This document shows positions 26,864-34,679 of a DNA stretch of 64,000 nucleotides, in pieces. The stretch comes from Gammaproteobacteria bacterium. Its GTDB lineage: Bacteria > Pseudomonadota > Gammaproteobacteria > DSM-19610. The stretch covers positions 1 to 64,000 of the forward strand of contig WGBO01000043.1 of NCBI GenBank assembly GCA_015494295.1. Direction: 5' to 3'. The translations under genes were made by a program, and so were the position numbers. Every line of letters begins with the position of its first letter. The stretch's first letter is position 1. The notes under the pieces are model-generated. The model saw nothing but the letters and a program-made list of their open reading frames with translations, made no database searches and had not been told where the DNA came from.

Positions 26864-27736
26864 GTGGCAGCCCTGACCGCCAACCTGCCGGACGGCCGTC
26901 GACTTGGCTACGCGCACTACGGCGCACGGCACGGAACGACATTTTTCTATTTCCACGGGCTGCCGGGCTCGCGCCGCGAGGCGCGGCTGCTGCACGCCGC
27001 CGCCGAGGCGCGGGGGATACGAGTCGTGGCGGTCGACCGTCCGGGTTACGGACGCTCGGACCCGCTCCCGGGGCGCTCCCTGTACGACTGGCCCGACGAC
27101 GTGGCGGCCCTGGCCGACGCACTCGGCCTGGCGCGTTTCGGGGTCATCGGTGTCTCCGGTGGCGGACCTTACGCGCTTGCCTGCGCGCATGCGCTGCCGG
27201 AACGAGTCATCGTCACGGGCGTGGTGTGCGGCCTCGGACCGGTGGCCGAACCGGCATTGCGACGTGCCATGCGCTGGCCGGCGCGACTGGTCTTCGCCCT
27301 GGCCGCCATCTACCCGCCCCTGCTGAACGCCCTGGCAGGTACACCGCTCGCGCAACTGGCGCATCGTCGGCCGGCGAGCCTGCTGCGCCTTGCCGCGCGT
27401 TTCAACGGCGGGCCCGACCGCGAGGTGTTGCTTCGCGAGGACGTGCTGGGCATCCTGTCCGACAGCCTGCGCGAGGCGTTTCTCCAGGGCCCCGCCGGTG
27501 CGGTTCAGGACACCCTGCTGTACCGCCGTCCCTGGGAATTCGACCCGGGCGCAATCACCGGGCGCGTCATCTTCTGGCACGGTGAAGCGGACAGAATCGT
27601 ACCCTGCCTGCATAGCGCCTACCTGCAGGCGCGAATGCGGCAACCGGAACGGATCCTGGTACCGGACGAAGGACATTTCTCGCTGCCGATCCGGCACGCG
27701 CCGGCCATTCTTTCGCGACTCGCCGCCGACAACTGA
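26864..27736 (+). CDS. Alpha/beta hydrolase
   Basis: 290 residues, cytosolic, starting at GTG with TGGAGGAAC upstream. FFYFHGLPGSRRE forms the oxyanion turn near 28. The nucleophile Ser is in GVSGGGPYA near 103, the Asp in WHGEADRIVP near 240 and the His in DEGHFSLP near 270, so the triad is complete. It resembles haloperoxidase/esterase-like hydrolases; the substrate is unknown. It follows metH by 30 bases and may be cotranscribed. Confidence 0.9.
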   Translation: MAALTANLPDGRRLGYAHYGARHGTTFFYFHGLPGSRREARLLHAAAEARGIRVVAVDRPGYGRSDPLPGRSLYDWPDDVAALADALGLARFGVIGVSGGGPYALACAHALPERVIVTGVVCGLGPVAEPALRRAMRWPARLVFALAAIYPPLLNALAGTPLAQLAHRRPASLLRLAARFNGGPDREVLLREDVLGILSDSLREAFLQGPAGAVQDTLLYRRPWEFDPGAITGRVIFWHGEADRIVPCLHSAYLQARMRQPERILVPDEGHFSLPIRHAPAILSRLAADN

Positions 27737-27825
27737 CGCGCGGCCCGCTTGATCTCCGGTCCTTCAGGCATTTCTGTCGGCAACTCATGTGCCCGGAGCG
27801 TTGCGGCGCATGAAAGCACAGTTGT

Positions 27826-27867
27826 TTGACGTAAATCAAATGCCCTGGCCCCACACCCGGCTAGAGT
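27826..27867 (+). promoter_or_regulatory. FNR/Anr-type box with class II promoter geometry
   Basis: TTGAC-GTAA-ATCAA (27826-27839) matches the FNR consensus TTGAT-N4-ATCAA at 9 of 10 positions. TAGAGT (27862-27867) lies where a -10 should be: the implied start at about 27874 puts the box centre at exactly -41.5, the class II activator position. It would place the 80-residue membrane protein under oxygen/redox control. Confidence 0.65.
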
Positions 27868-27902
27868 AGCCCCAACGCAAACAAGCCATTGGAGCACGCC
27901 CC

Positions 27903-28145
27903 ATGGACAAACCGAAAATCTGCCGTATCCACGCCTTTCTCGTCAGCAACGTCGTCCTTGGCATGCTGGTCTTCGCGGTATCGGTGTATTTCATCATCGT
28001 CGGCGAATACGCCAACCTGCAGGAACGTACCGCAACCGAAGCAATTCTCAACCTGGTATCGCTGAGCAGTCTTGCCTGGGGCGCCATTGCGCTGATCGCC
28101 GCGCTGCTGGCCAAGCCGGTACTCTGCGCAACCCGGCAGGAATAG
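27903..28145 (+). CDS. Small two-helix inner-membrane protein
   Basis: 80 residues with two predicted transmembrane helices (about 12-32, FLVSNVVLGMLVFAVSVYFI; and 49-70, LVSLSSLAWGAIALIAALLA) joined by a charged loop, with short cytosolic ends. GGAG lies 12 bases before the ATG. I do not recognise the family. The FNR-type promoter upstream suggests expression under low oxygen, which is inference. Confidence 0.75.
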   Translation: MDKPKICRIHAFLVSNVVLGMLVFAVSVYFIIVGEYANLQERTATEAILNLVSLSSLAWGAIALIAALLAKPVLCATRQE

Positions 28146-28170
28146 CCGCCCCGCCGGTCCCCTCTCCCGC

Positions 28171-28192
28171 TGCCCGGGCGAGCGCCCGGGCA
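28171..28192. terminator. GC hairpin between convergent small genes
   Basis: TGCCCGGGC (28171-28179) and GCCCGGGCA (28184-28192) form a perfect 9-bp stem with loop GAGC in the 52-base gap between two convergent genes. No T-tract follows on either strand. Confidence 0.55.
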
Positions 28193-28197
28193 CTGCT

Positions 28198-28392
28198 TCA
28201 GCCAAACACGCTGCAGGACACGTCGCCGTCGCTCATGCCGGTGATCTCGCCCGCTTCATTGCCGTGGGTTCGATACCAGTCCTCGCACGCCTCGCGGGCC
28301 GATTCCAGGTCCCGGAACGTGAACAGGTAAAGGCCGTCGCGCGTCATCAAGGTCGCCTTGCCATCCGGCAGTTCGCGTATGTAGAAGTCCAT
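28198..28392 (-). CDS. Small hypothetical protein
   Basis: 64 residues from the ATG at 28392 (MDFYIRELPDGKA), supported by AAGGAT at the correct distance; an in-frame start at 28422 lacks support. The sequence (MTRDGLYLFTFRDLESAREACEDWY) looks like a small alpha/beta soluble domain. Family not recognised; no signal peptide. Confidence 0.7.
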   Translation of the reverse strand: MDFYIRELPDGKATLMTRDGLYLFTFRDLESAREACEDWYRTHGNEAGEITGMSDGDVSCSVFG

Positions 28393-28558
28393 CGCATCAT
28401 CCTTTTCGTCTGTGAGCCCCATGGCCCTGGCAAGCAGCTTCGCCCATGGACGTGACCGGACTGTGACGTTTCGATGAACGGGCGATTACAGCTGACATCG
28501 ACATGGACGCCCGTTCTTTCTCTGGCGTATACGAAAGGCCATCATCCGCGCCGCGCCA

Positions 28559-28587
28559 TTGTACGCCTGCCCGCTGGCGGCTATGTT
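28559..28587 (+). promoter_or_regulatory. Weak promoter candidate of the diheme cytochrome
   Basis: TTGTAC (28559-28564) and TATGTT (28582-28587) are spaced by 17 bases and match consensus at 3/6 and 4/6. Confidence 0.25.
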
Positions 28588-28651
28588 GAACCGGCGCGGC
28601 GTCATGCCGCAGCCGGTGACCAACAGAAAAACAAACACTGCAGGTGACGCC

Positions 28652-30124
28652 ATGACACATCGACCCCTTTTCCTTCTGCTGGCGGCACTGGCCGGCCTCG
28701 CGTCGACCGGGGTGATCCCTTCGGCCCGGGCAACCGGCATCCTGCCGCCATCGTATCCGGACGCGGAACGGATCAATGCCGGGCGCCGCCTGTTCTTCGA
28801 GGAAACTTTCGACGGTAACGGCCGAACCTGCGGCACCTGCCACCCGGCCACCAACAATTTCACCCTGGACCCGGCCTATATCGCCACCCTGCCGGACGAC
28901 GACCCCCTGTTCATCGCCGAGCGCCCTGAACCGAATCCGCTGTCACGGCACTTCGAAAATCCGGCGCTGATGCGGCAGCTCGCCCTGATCAAGGAGAACA
29001 CCAACGGATTCGGCGCGCTGGAAACCGATTTCACCATGCGCAGCGTGCCGCACCTGCTGGCAATGCGCACCTCGCTGCTTGCGCCCACCAACGGCAACGA
29101 CGGCACCACCCTGCCACCCGACCAGCGTACCGGCTGGAGTGGCGACGGCGCCCCCGTCGACCCCGACGGCCCGCTGTCACCGCGTGGCACGCTGCGCGAC
29201 TTCACCCTGGGCGCCATCGTTCAACACCTGACCAGGACTCTGGACCGCAAGCCCGGCAAGGACTTCCGCCTGCCCACCGAAGAGGAACTCGACGCGATGG
29301 AGGCATTCATGCTGTCACTGGGACGACAGCACGAGTACGAGGATTTCCGTAGCCTGCGGATGAAGGATGCGCGCGCCGAGCGCGGCCGGCTGAACTACAT
29401 GGGCGTTGGCGTATCCGGTACGCTGAACTGTAACGCCTGCCACTTCAACGGCGGCGCCAACACCGATCCCTCGTTCGACTTCCCGGCGGCCATCACACCG
29501 CCGGCGTTCGAATTGAGCAACCGTTCCTTTGCGCCGCGCGTCGAGGAACTGCTCGACCAGCCGGCCGACATCATCGACGCCTCGGGCAACCCCTTCGACG
29601 ACGGCTTCGGGCACGGCACCAGCCTGTTCAACGTGCCAACCGTGATAGAGGCCGCCGACACCGGCCCCTTCTTCCACGCCAACCAGATCGACACGGTGGA
29701 AGGTCTGGTCGCTTTCTATTCATCGAAACGCCACCTGCGCAACGGCCAGGTACTGCCGCCCATCGTCGAGCTCAACGGCTCGCAGGTCGCCAATGTCGGT
29801 GCCTTTCTGCGAGTGCTGAACGCCGACGAAAACGTGCGCTCGGCCATTCAGCTCATCCGCCAGGCGGAGCTCGTGTTCCGCCGCCATGCCCGGCGCGTCA
29901 ACCTGGAGATAGCGGTTTCCGAGATCGAGGACGCCATCCAGGTGCTGGAAGGCGGCAAGCTGCACTTCGCCGATGCCGTGCCGGCCCTGAAACGCGCACG
30001 GCGCCTGGCGGCCCGCCCGTTCACCATGTCGAAGGCGAAACGCCTGCTGCGGCGCATCCGCCCGATGCTGATCGAGCGCGCGGGACAAACCAGCGACGCC
30101 AGCCTGGACGGGCATCACCACTAG
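28652..30124 (+). CDS. Periplasmic diheme cytochrome c (peroxidase-like)
   Basis: 490 residues from the ATG at 28652. A Sec signal peptide (LFLLLAALAGLASTGVIPSARA) leads to the periplasm. Two haem c sites are visible: CGTCH near residue 54 and CNACH near 265. The overall layout recalls the cytochrome-c-peroxidase/MauG superfamily (SVPHLLAMR, GPFFHANQ, TVEGLVAFY blocks), but which catalytic residues are kept is unclear. The C-terminal 90 residues are basic and helical, ending HHH. Redox partner unknown. Confidence 0.88.
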   Translation: MTHRPLFLLLAALAGLASTGVIPSARATGILPPSYPDAERINAGRRLFFEETFDGNGRTCGTCHPATNNFTLDPAYIATLPDDDPLFIAERPEPNPLSRHFENPALMRQLALIKENTNGFGALETDFTMRSVPHLLAMRTSLLAPTNGNDGTTLPPDQRTGWSGDGAPVDPDGPLSPRGTLRDFTLGAIVQHLTRTLDRKPGKDFRLPTEEELDAMEAFMLSLGRQHEYEDFRSLRMKDARAERGRLNYMGVGVSGTLNCNACHFNGGANTDPSFDFPAAITPPAFELSNRSFAPRVEELLDQPADIIDASGNPFDDGFGHGTSLFNVPTVIEAADTGPFFHANQIDTVEGLVAFYSSKRHLRNGQVLPPIVELNGSQVANVGAFLRVLNADENVRSAIQLIRQAELVFRRHARRVNLEIAVSEIEDAIQVLEGGKLHFADAVPALKRARRLAARPFTMSKAKRLLRRIRPMLIERAGQTSDASLDGHHH

Positions 30125-30125
30125 T

Positions 30126-30341
30126 TCAGTAGTGCGGCGGTTTTTCCTCCGCGGGCGGCGCGCCGTCCGCGGGCGCCAGCGCCCGCAACTGGAGTTCCAG
30201 CCGTTCGATCGTCTCGCTGTGCTCGCGCACACGCTGCTCCTGCCTGAGCAGTGCGCACGTCAGTTCCTCCAGCGCCGCCTCCTGTTCCGCCAGCCGGATT
30301 TCCAGCGCCTCGATACGCGCCCGTGAATCGTCTTCGCCCAT
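30126..30341 (-). CDS. slyX: SlyX family protein
   Basis: 71 residues forming a continuous coiled coil (ARIEALEIRLAEQEAALEEL) and ending in the family-typical PPHY. Function in the cell is not established. It lies one base from the cytochrome stop (convergent) and downstream of the peroxiredoxin gene on the same strand. Confidence 0.93.
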   Translation of the reverse strand: MGEDDSRARIEALEIRLAEQEAALEELTCALLRQEQRVREHSETIERLELQLRALAPADGAPPAEEKPPHY

Positions 30342-30395
30342 GTGCGTTTTTCCGTCAATCGCCGGCAGATCGCGCGCGCGGCGCGCCGGCTTCGC

Positions 30396-30935
30396 TCATT
30401 GCCCGCTGTTTCCGCGCAGTTCCGCCAGGGCGTCGAGCAATTCCGCCCCGTGGCTGGCCGGTCGTACCTTGCGCCACACGCGCGCGATGCGTCCTCGCGG
30501 ATCGATGATGAAGGTATGCCGTTTCGCGTAGCGGATCGGCCAGAACCCGCCCAGCGCACCCCAGGCGCGGGCCACCTCGCCGCCGGGATCGGCCAGCAGG
30601 GGAAACGGCAGGCGGTACCGGGACGCAAAATCGCGGTGACTGTCGACGTCGTCGAGACTGATGCCGAGTACCGACACGTCCAGCGCGCGAAACGCCGCGA
30701 ACGCGTCGCGCAGGGAACAGGCTTCCTTCGTGCACCCGGGGGTGTCGTCCTTCGGGTAGAAGTAGACCACCAGCCAGCGGCCGCGGTAATCGTCCAGGCG
30801 GTGGATCTCGCCGTCCTGGTCGGGCAGCGCGAAGTCCGGCGCCGGGTCGCCGGCCTTCAGTGGCGCCGCGGAGACGAGGCCCGAAAACAACATCAGGGCT
30901 GCGCTCCACAGGCACATGCGGTAGGGTACGGGCAT
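30396..30935 (-). CDS. Exported peroxiredoxin (Bcp/AhpC-TSA family)
   Basis: 179 residues from the ATG at 30935, which has GGAG upstream. A signal peptide (MCLWSAALMLFSGLVSAAP) sends it to the periplasm, unlike cytosolic Bcp. The redox centre is FYPKDDTPGCTKEACSLRD: peroxidatic Cys near 68 and a resolving Cys five residues later. HTFIIDPRGRIARVW completes the thioredoxin fold. Probable thiol peroxidase acting outside the cytoplasm; the reductant is unknown. Confidence 0.92.
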   Translation of the reverse strand: MPVPYRMCLWSAALMLFSGLVSAAPLKAGDPAPDFALPDQDGEIHRLDDYRGRWLVVYFYPKDDTPGCTKEACSLRDAFAAFRALDVSVLGISLDDVDSHRDFASRYRLPFPLLADPGGEVARAWGALGGFWPIRYAKRHTFIIDPRGRIARVWRKVRPASHGAELLDALAELRGNSGQ

Positions 30936-31034
30936 GTCTTCACTCCGTTGGCATCCTCGTGGCTGCACCGCTGGTTGCGTGGCCGGTGTCAGCGCCCAAC
31001 AATAGCGCCCTGCCCCGGGAAAAGGAACCTCGAC

Positions 31035-31529
31035 ATGCCTGAATCCATCGGTCCCGCCCTGAGACGGCGCTGGCGGCAACTGGGCCGCCTGCCCGCCGGA
31101 CGCTGGCTGTTCAGCCGCCTGCTCGGCCGCATGGCCCCCTACACCGGCTCCATCAAGGCGCAGGTGGAAACGCTCGAACCCGGATACTGCCGGGTACGGC
31201 TGAGCGACCGGCGCGGCGTGCGCAACCACCTGAACAGCGTGCACGCCATTGCGCTGTGCAACCTCGGCGAAATGGCCACCGGCCTGGCGCTGATGAACAG
31301 CCTGCCCGCGGGCGCCCGCGGCATCCTGGTTGCGCTGTGCGCCGAATACCACCACAAGGCGCGTGGCCCCCTGGTGGCCGACTGCCGTTGCGACATTCCA
31401 CCCGACGACTCGGAACGCCGTTGCGAGGTCGTGGCGGCAATCCGCAACGCGAACGGGGAGACGGTCGCCACGGTGACCGCCACCTGGCTGATCGGACCGG
31501 AACCGGCGCGGGAGACCCATGGAGACTGA
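31035..31529 (+). CDS. Hotdog-fold thioesterase-like protein (DUF4442)
   Basis: 164 residues from the ATG at 31035, with AAAGGAAC upstream. NHLNSVHAIALCNLGEMATGLAL (about 70-92) is the core helix of the DUF4442 hotdog family, followed by beta strands ending TATWLIG. Acyl-CoA or acyl-ACP thioesterase activity is presumed from the fold. Its 3' end overlaps the next gene by 11 bases, so the two are coupled. Confidence 0.88.
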   Translation: MPESIGPALRRRWRQLGRLPAGRWLFSRLLGRMAPYTGSIKAQVETLEPGYCRVRLSDRRGVRNHLNSVHAIALCNLGEMATGLALMNSLPAGARGILVALCAEYHHKARGPLVADCRCDIPPDDSERRCEVVAAIRNANGETVATVTATWLIGPEPARETHGD

Positions 31530-32502
31530 ATTCACGCGTGCCCTCGGCATCGAGGTGCCGCTGATCTGCGGCGCCATGTACCCCTGCTCCAACCCGGAAC
31601 TGGTTGCGGCGGTGTCGGAGGCCGGCGGCATCGGCATCGTCCAGCCGCTCAGCCTGAGCTACGTGCACGGCTACGAGTTCCGCGAGGGCCTGCGTTACAT
31701 TCGCGGCCTCACCCGCAAACCGGTGGGCGTCAACCTGATCATCGAGAGCAGTTCCGCGCGTTACCTGAAGCGCGTCTACACCTGGCTGGATATCGCCCTG
31801 GAGGAAGGCATCGGGTTTTTCGTGACCGCGCTCGGCAAGCCCGACCGGGTAGTGGAACGTACCGCGCCGGCCGGCGCCCTGGTCTACCACGACGTCACCG
31901 AACGGCGCTGGGCGGAAAAGGCCCGGGACGCCGGTGTCGACGGTTTCATCTGCGTCAACAACCGCGCCGGCGGGCACGCCGGCACCCTGACGCCGGAGCA
32001 GTTGCTGGACGACATTGGCCCGCTGGGCAAGCCGATGATCTGCGCCGGCGGCATCGGCCGCCCCGCGCAGTTCGCCGAGGTCCTGCGCATGGGCTACGCT
32101 GGCGCACAACTTGGCACACGTTTCATCGCCAGCGAGGAATGCATGGTGCACGACGATTACAAACGCGCCATCCTGCAGGCCCGCAAGGACGATATCGTGC
32201 TGACCGACAAGATCTCCGGCGTGCCGGTATCTGTGATACGCACCCCCTACGTGGAGCGTATCGGCACCCGTGCCGGCCCGCTGGCGCGGCGCCTGTTGCG
32301 GCACCCCAAGACACGCCACTGGATGCGCCTGCTGTACAGCCTGAAGGCCGTTCGCTCACTCAAGCACGCCTCGCTGGAAGGCATCGGCTACAAGGACTTT
32401 TTCCAGGCCGGCAAGAGCGTCGAGGGCATCACCCGCATCCAGCCCGCGCGCGAAATCGTCGCCGAATTTGCGCGCGCCGCCGACGCCCCGGGCGACGGCT
32501 AG
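31519..32502 (+). CDS. Nitronate monooxygenase-like FMN protein
   Basis: 327 residues with a TIM-barrel FMN-binding NMO/2-nitropropane dioxygenase layout. It starts with EVPLICGAMY, then NNRAGGHAG near 153-161 with the catalytic His, ICAGGIG near 175 and GAQLGTRFIAS near 195. Many relatives oxidise nitronates, others are enoyl reductase-like, so the substrate is open. It is coupled to the upstream thioesterase gene. Confidence 0.9.
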   Translation: METEFTRALGIEVPLICGAMYPCSNPELVAAVSEAGGIGIVQPLSLSYVHGYEFREGLRYIRGLTRKPVGVNLIIESSSARYLKRVYTWLDIALEEGIGFFVTALGKPDRVVERTAPAGALVYHDVTERRWAEKARDAGVDGFICVNNRAGGHAGTLTPEQLLDDIGPLGKPMICAGGIGRPAQFAEVLRMGYAGAQLGTRFIASEECMVHDDYKRAILQARKDDIVLTDKISGVPVSVIRTPYVERIGTRAGPLARRLLRHPKTRHWMRLLYSLKAVRSLKHASLEGIGYKDFFQAGKSVEGITRIQPAREIVAEFARAADAPGDG

Positions 32503-32521
32503 GGGGAGCCGGCCAGCCAGA

Positions 32522-33313
32522 TCAGTCGGCGGCGAAGATGCGGCGCAAGAACGCCAGCGTTTGCTGCCAGGAATCCCGATCGGCGTGGGCGTCGTATTTC
32601 AACGGCATGCCATACTGTTTGCCCAGCCGGTCGGCATCCGGGTTGGTGAAGCTGTGCATGACACCGGGATAGCTGACCAGGGTGTAACGCGCGCCGGCGG
32701 CCTTCATTTCCGCCTCGAACGCCTGCACCGTTTGCGGCGGCGCGAACGGATCGTCCGCGCCGGTGAACACCAGCACCTCGGCACGAATGCTGCCGGGAGA
32801 CGCCGGTGTATCGGTGCCCAGGCTGCCGTGAAAACTGACCACCCCGTCCAGATCCAGACCGGCGCGCGCCATGTTGAGCACCACGCCGCCACCGAAACAA
32901 TAGCCAATGGCGGCGATGCGTTCCGGATCGGTCTGCGGACGCGCCTTCAGCAGTTTCAGCGCTGCCTCGAAGCGCCGCCGCGCCGCGCCCTTCTCGGCCA
33001 GCACCGCCTGCATGAATTTCTTCGCGTCGTCCGGATGCTCGGTAACCTTGCCGTCGCCATACATGTCCAGCGCCAGGCCGACGTAGCCCGCTTCCGCCAG
33101 TTGCCGGGCGCGACGCCGCGCATAATCGTTGTGCCCCCACCATTCGTGCACCACCAGCACGCCGGGACGCTTGCCCGCCATGCCGTCGTCCCAGGCAACG
33201 TAAGCGGTAAAATGGTGCCCATCGACGACATAGTCCAGGGTTTCGGTACGAATCCCCGCCATGGCGGACAACGACAACGCCAGTCCGCCCAGTAGACACA
33301 TGATTCTGTTCAC
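32522..33313 (-). CDS. Exported dienelactone hydrolase family protein
   Basis: 263 residues, GTG start with GGGAG upstream. A signal peptide (MCLLGGLALSLSAMA) precedes a complete DLH domain: HEWWGHNDYARRRA, nucleophile Cys in GYCFGGG near 124, Asp in TGADDPF and His in PGVMHSF. Periplasmic location is unusual for classical dienelactone hydrolases, so it is probably a broad esterase. Divergent from the second cold-shock gene. Confidence 0.92.
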   Translation of the reverse strand: MNRIMCLLGGLALSLSAMAGIRTETLDYVVDGHHFTAYVAWDDGMAGKRPGVLVVHEWWGHNDYARRRARQLAEAGYVGLALDMYGDGKVTEHPDDAKKFMQAVLAEKGAARRRFEAALKLLKARPQTDPERIAAIGYCFGGGVVLNMARAGLDLDGVVSFHGSLGTDTPASPGSIRAEVLVFTGADDPFAPPQTVQAFEAEMKAAGARYTLVSYPGVMHSFTNPDADRLGKQYGMPLKYDAHADRDSWQQTLAFLRRIFAAD

Positions 33314-33442
33314 GGTGAATCTCCCTTGTCTGTGTAATGTATGACGCGTTCCCGCGCGCTTCCCGCGGCCGGTAAATACCTTCCTCCCCGTTTCGGGATG
33401 GGTGGCAGAAAATCGGCGCTTTGACGTTCATACCGTTTTCAT

Positions 33443-33472
33443 TTGCCTGTTTCAAGTGCATGCCATTAGAAT
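33443..33472 (+). promoter_or_regulatory. Candidate promoter of the second cold-shock gene
   Basis: TTGCCT (33443-33448, 4/6) and TAGAAT (33467-33472, 5/6) are spaced by 18 bases. The predicted leader of about 65 bases is moderate for a cold-shock mRNA. Confidence 0.4.
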
Positions 33473-33545
33473 TGATCCCGGTTGCGGGGTGTTGGTTGTG
33501 AAGGCACTGCGTATTTTCTGAATGATCCAGCAGAGGTTAGAGTAA

Positions 33546-33752
33546 ATGGCTACAGGCACGGTCAAGTGGTTCAACGAGTCGAAAGGCTTCGGCTTTATCG
33601 CACCTTCCGATGGCAGCGCAGATGTATTCGTGCATTTTTCATCGATTCAGGGAGAGGGTTTCAAGACACTGGCGGAAGGCCAGACGGTGACGTTCGATAC
33701 CGAGCAGGGTCCCAAGGGCCTGCAGGCGACGAACGTGACCGCCCAGGGCTGA
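33546..33752 (+). CDS. Cold-shock protein, CspA family
   Basis: A 68-residue single cold-shock domain with RNP1 KGFGFIAP (about 13-20) and RNP2 DVFVHFS (about 27-33), acting as an RNA chaperone. It is nearer to CspA/CspE in length than the cspD-type gene at 5914. AGAGGTTAG lies upstream of the ATG. A strong intrinsic terminator follows, so it is monocistronic. Confidence 0.95.
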   Translation: MATGTVKWFNESKGFGFIAPSDGSADVFVHFSSIQGEGFKTLAEGQTVTFDTEQGPKGLQATNVTAQG

Positions 33753-33785
33753 CAAGCCGAACAAGAAACAAAAACGGCCCGTTAT

Positions 33786-33823
33786 GCCCCCGGTTGGCCA
33801 CCAGGCGCCGGGGGCGGGTTTTT
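33786..33823 (+). terminator. Intrinsic terminator of the cold-shock gene
   Basis: GCCCCCGG (33786-33793) pairs with CCGGGGGC (33808-33815), and a run of five T begins at 33819. It is 34 bases after the csp stop. Confidence 0.85.
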
Positions 33824-33824
33824 C

Positions 33825-34046
33825 TCAGCACGGCATGACATCGCCGTGCACGCCACAGCGCTGCAGTTCCCTCAGAATTGCCATCGGCGTGATGCGCGTT
33901 TCCTCGTACTCGACCAGCATGTCGTGCGGCAGCCGCGCATTCACCTCCACGTCGCTCACCGCCTCCATGTGTTGCAGGTCTTCCTTCAACGCTGTCAGTT
34001 CACGTTCATCCAGTGTTTCATCGATGTGAATGTAGATCGTGTGCAT
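33825..34046 (-). CDS. Small HMA-like hypothetical protein
   Basis: 73 residues from the ATG at 34046, with GGGAGGTAG upstream. The order of predicted elements and the segment VSDVEVNARLPHDMLVEYEET suggest the ferredoxin-like fold of heavy-metal-associated domains, but the metal-binding CxxC is missing. Two Cys (RCGV, MPC) lie near the C-terminus. Function unknown. Confidence 0.75.
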   Translation of the reverse strand: MHTIYIHIDETLDERELTALKEDLQHMEAVSDVEVNARLPHDMLVEYEETRITPMAILRELQRCGVHGDVMPC

Positions 34047-34373
34047 GGTGCTACCTCCCTTTGACAAGACAAGCAGGGGTTCGGGACACGTGCATCCAAC
34101 TATGACTGTAGCCGCCTTTGGGCAAACGTCCAGCGACTGGCGGGCACGGTTGCCGGCCGGCGACAGGACGAACCCCGAAAAATCAGTCGCCTGCGGCAAC
34201 CCGCCGCCCCGGTGTCGCTGCAGCCCTACAGGCGGCATCCAGCCCCCATATTACCTATCACATTAGATAGTTTTTTCTACCATATGTTTATTAACGATAT
34301 TTCATTGTTTATTTGTGGTTGGCACACGGCTTGCTCCAGGGCGGTTGAACATCAACCCAAGAGGAGCAGAAAC
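34047..34373. other. AT-rich intergenic region upstream of the EF-hand gene, 327 bp
   Basis: No gene is supported here. The segment 34250-34320 is strongly AT-rich compared with its surroundings. It contains the short inverted repeat CTATC-ACATTA-GATAG (34255-34270) followed by six T. It ends in the sigma-54 promoter at 34320. The AT-rich part is where an enhancer-binding protein and IHF would be expected to act, but I could not fit a clear IHF consensus. Confidence 0.55.
34320..34335 (+). promoter_or_regulatory. Sigma-54 (RpoN) promoter of the EF-hand gene
   Basis: TGGCAC-ACGGC-TTGCT (34320-34335) is an exact match to the -24/-12 consensus TGGCAC-N5-TTGCW, with GG and GC 12 bases apart. Transcription would begin near 34346, leaving a 28-base leader that includes GAGGAG before the ATG at 34374. 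Confidence 0.85.
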
Positions 34374-34640
34374 ATGAAGAAAATGATGATTGTGGCCGGT
34401 CTCGGCCTGTGCGCGCCGTTCCTGGCCCATGCCGGCAATGCCGCGCTGGCCAGCGAGGAGGCCACCGCCCCGGCCTTCGAGCAGGTCGACACCAACCGCG
34501 ACGGCGCCATCAGCCGCGAGGAAGCCAGCGCCTTCTCGGCGCTCGAAACCGGATTCGAACGCGTCGACGCCAACCGTGACGGCAAGCTTGACGCCGAGGA
34601 ATTCAAGCGCTCCCGTCAGGAAGGCAAGGCCGGGAAGTAG
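34374..34640 (+). CDS. Exported EF-hand calcium-binding protein
   Basis: 88 residues: a signal peptide (MIVAGLGLCAPFLAHA) and two canonical EF-hand loops, DTNRDGAISREE (about 40-51) and DANRDGKLDAEE (about 63-74). Both keep the Asp/Asn/Asp/Glu calcium ligands. It is a small periplasmic or secreted calcium-binding protein. GAGGAG lies 8 bases before the ATG. A consensus sigma-54 promoter drives it, so an unidentified enhancer-binding regulator should control it. Confidence 0.9.
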   Translation: MKKMMIVAGLGLCAPFLAHAGNAALASEEATAPAFEQVDTNRDGAISREEASAFSALETGFERVDANRDGKLDAEEFKRSRQEGKAGK

Positions 34641-34650
34641 CCCAGGCGCG

Positions 34651-34673
34651 CCGGCCCGGGCAATCCGGGCCGG
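34651..34673. terminator. GC hairpin after the EF-hand gene
   Basis: CCGGCCCGG (34651-34659) and CCGGGCCGG (34665-34673) form a 9-bp stem with loop GCAAT between two convergent genes. No T-tract. Confidence 0.55.
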
Positions 34674-34679
34674 TCTGCC

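Noticed and set aside
28452..28469. Second sigma-54 promoter candidate (TGGCAA then TTCGC) upstream of the cytochrome gene
   Set aside because: The required GC at -12 is out of register by one base and the -12 element reads TTCGC.
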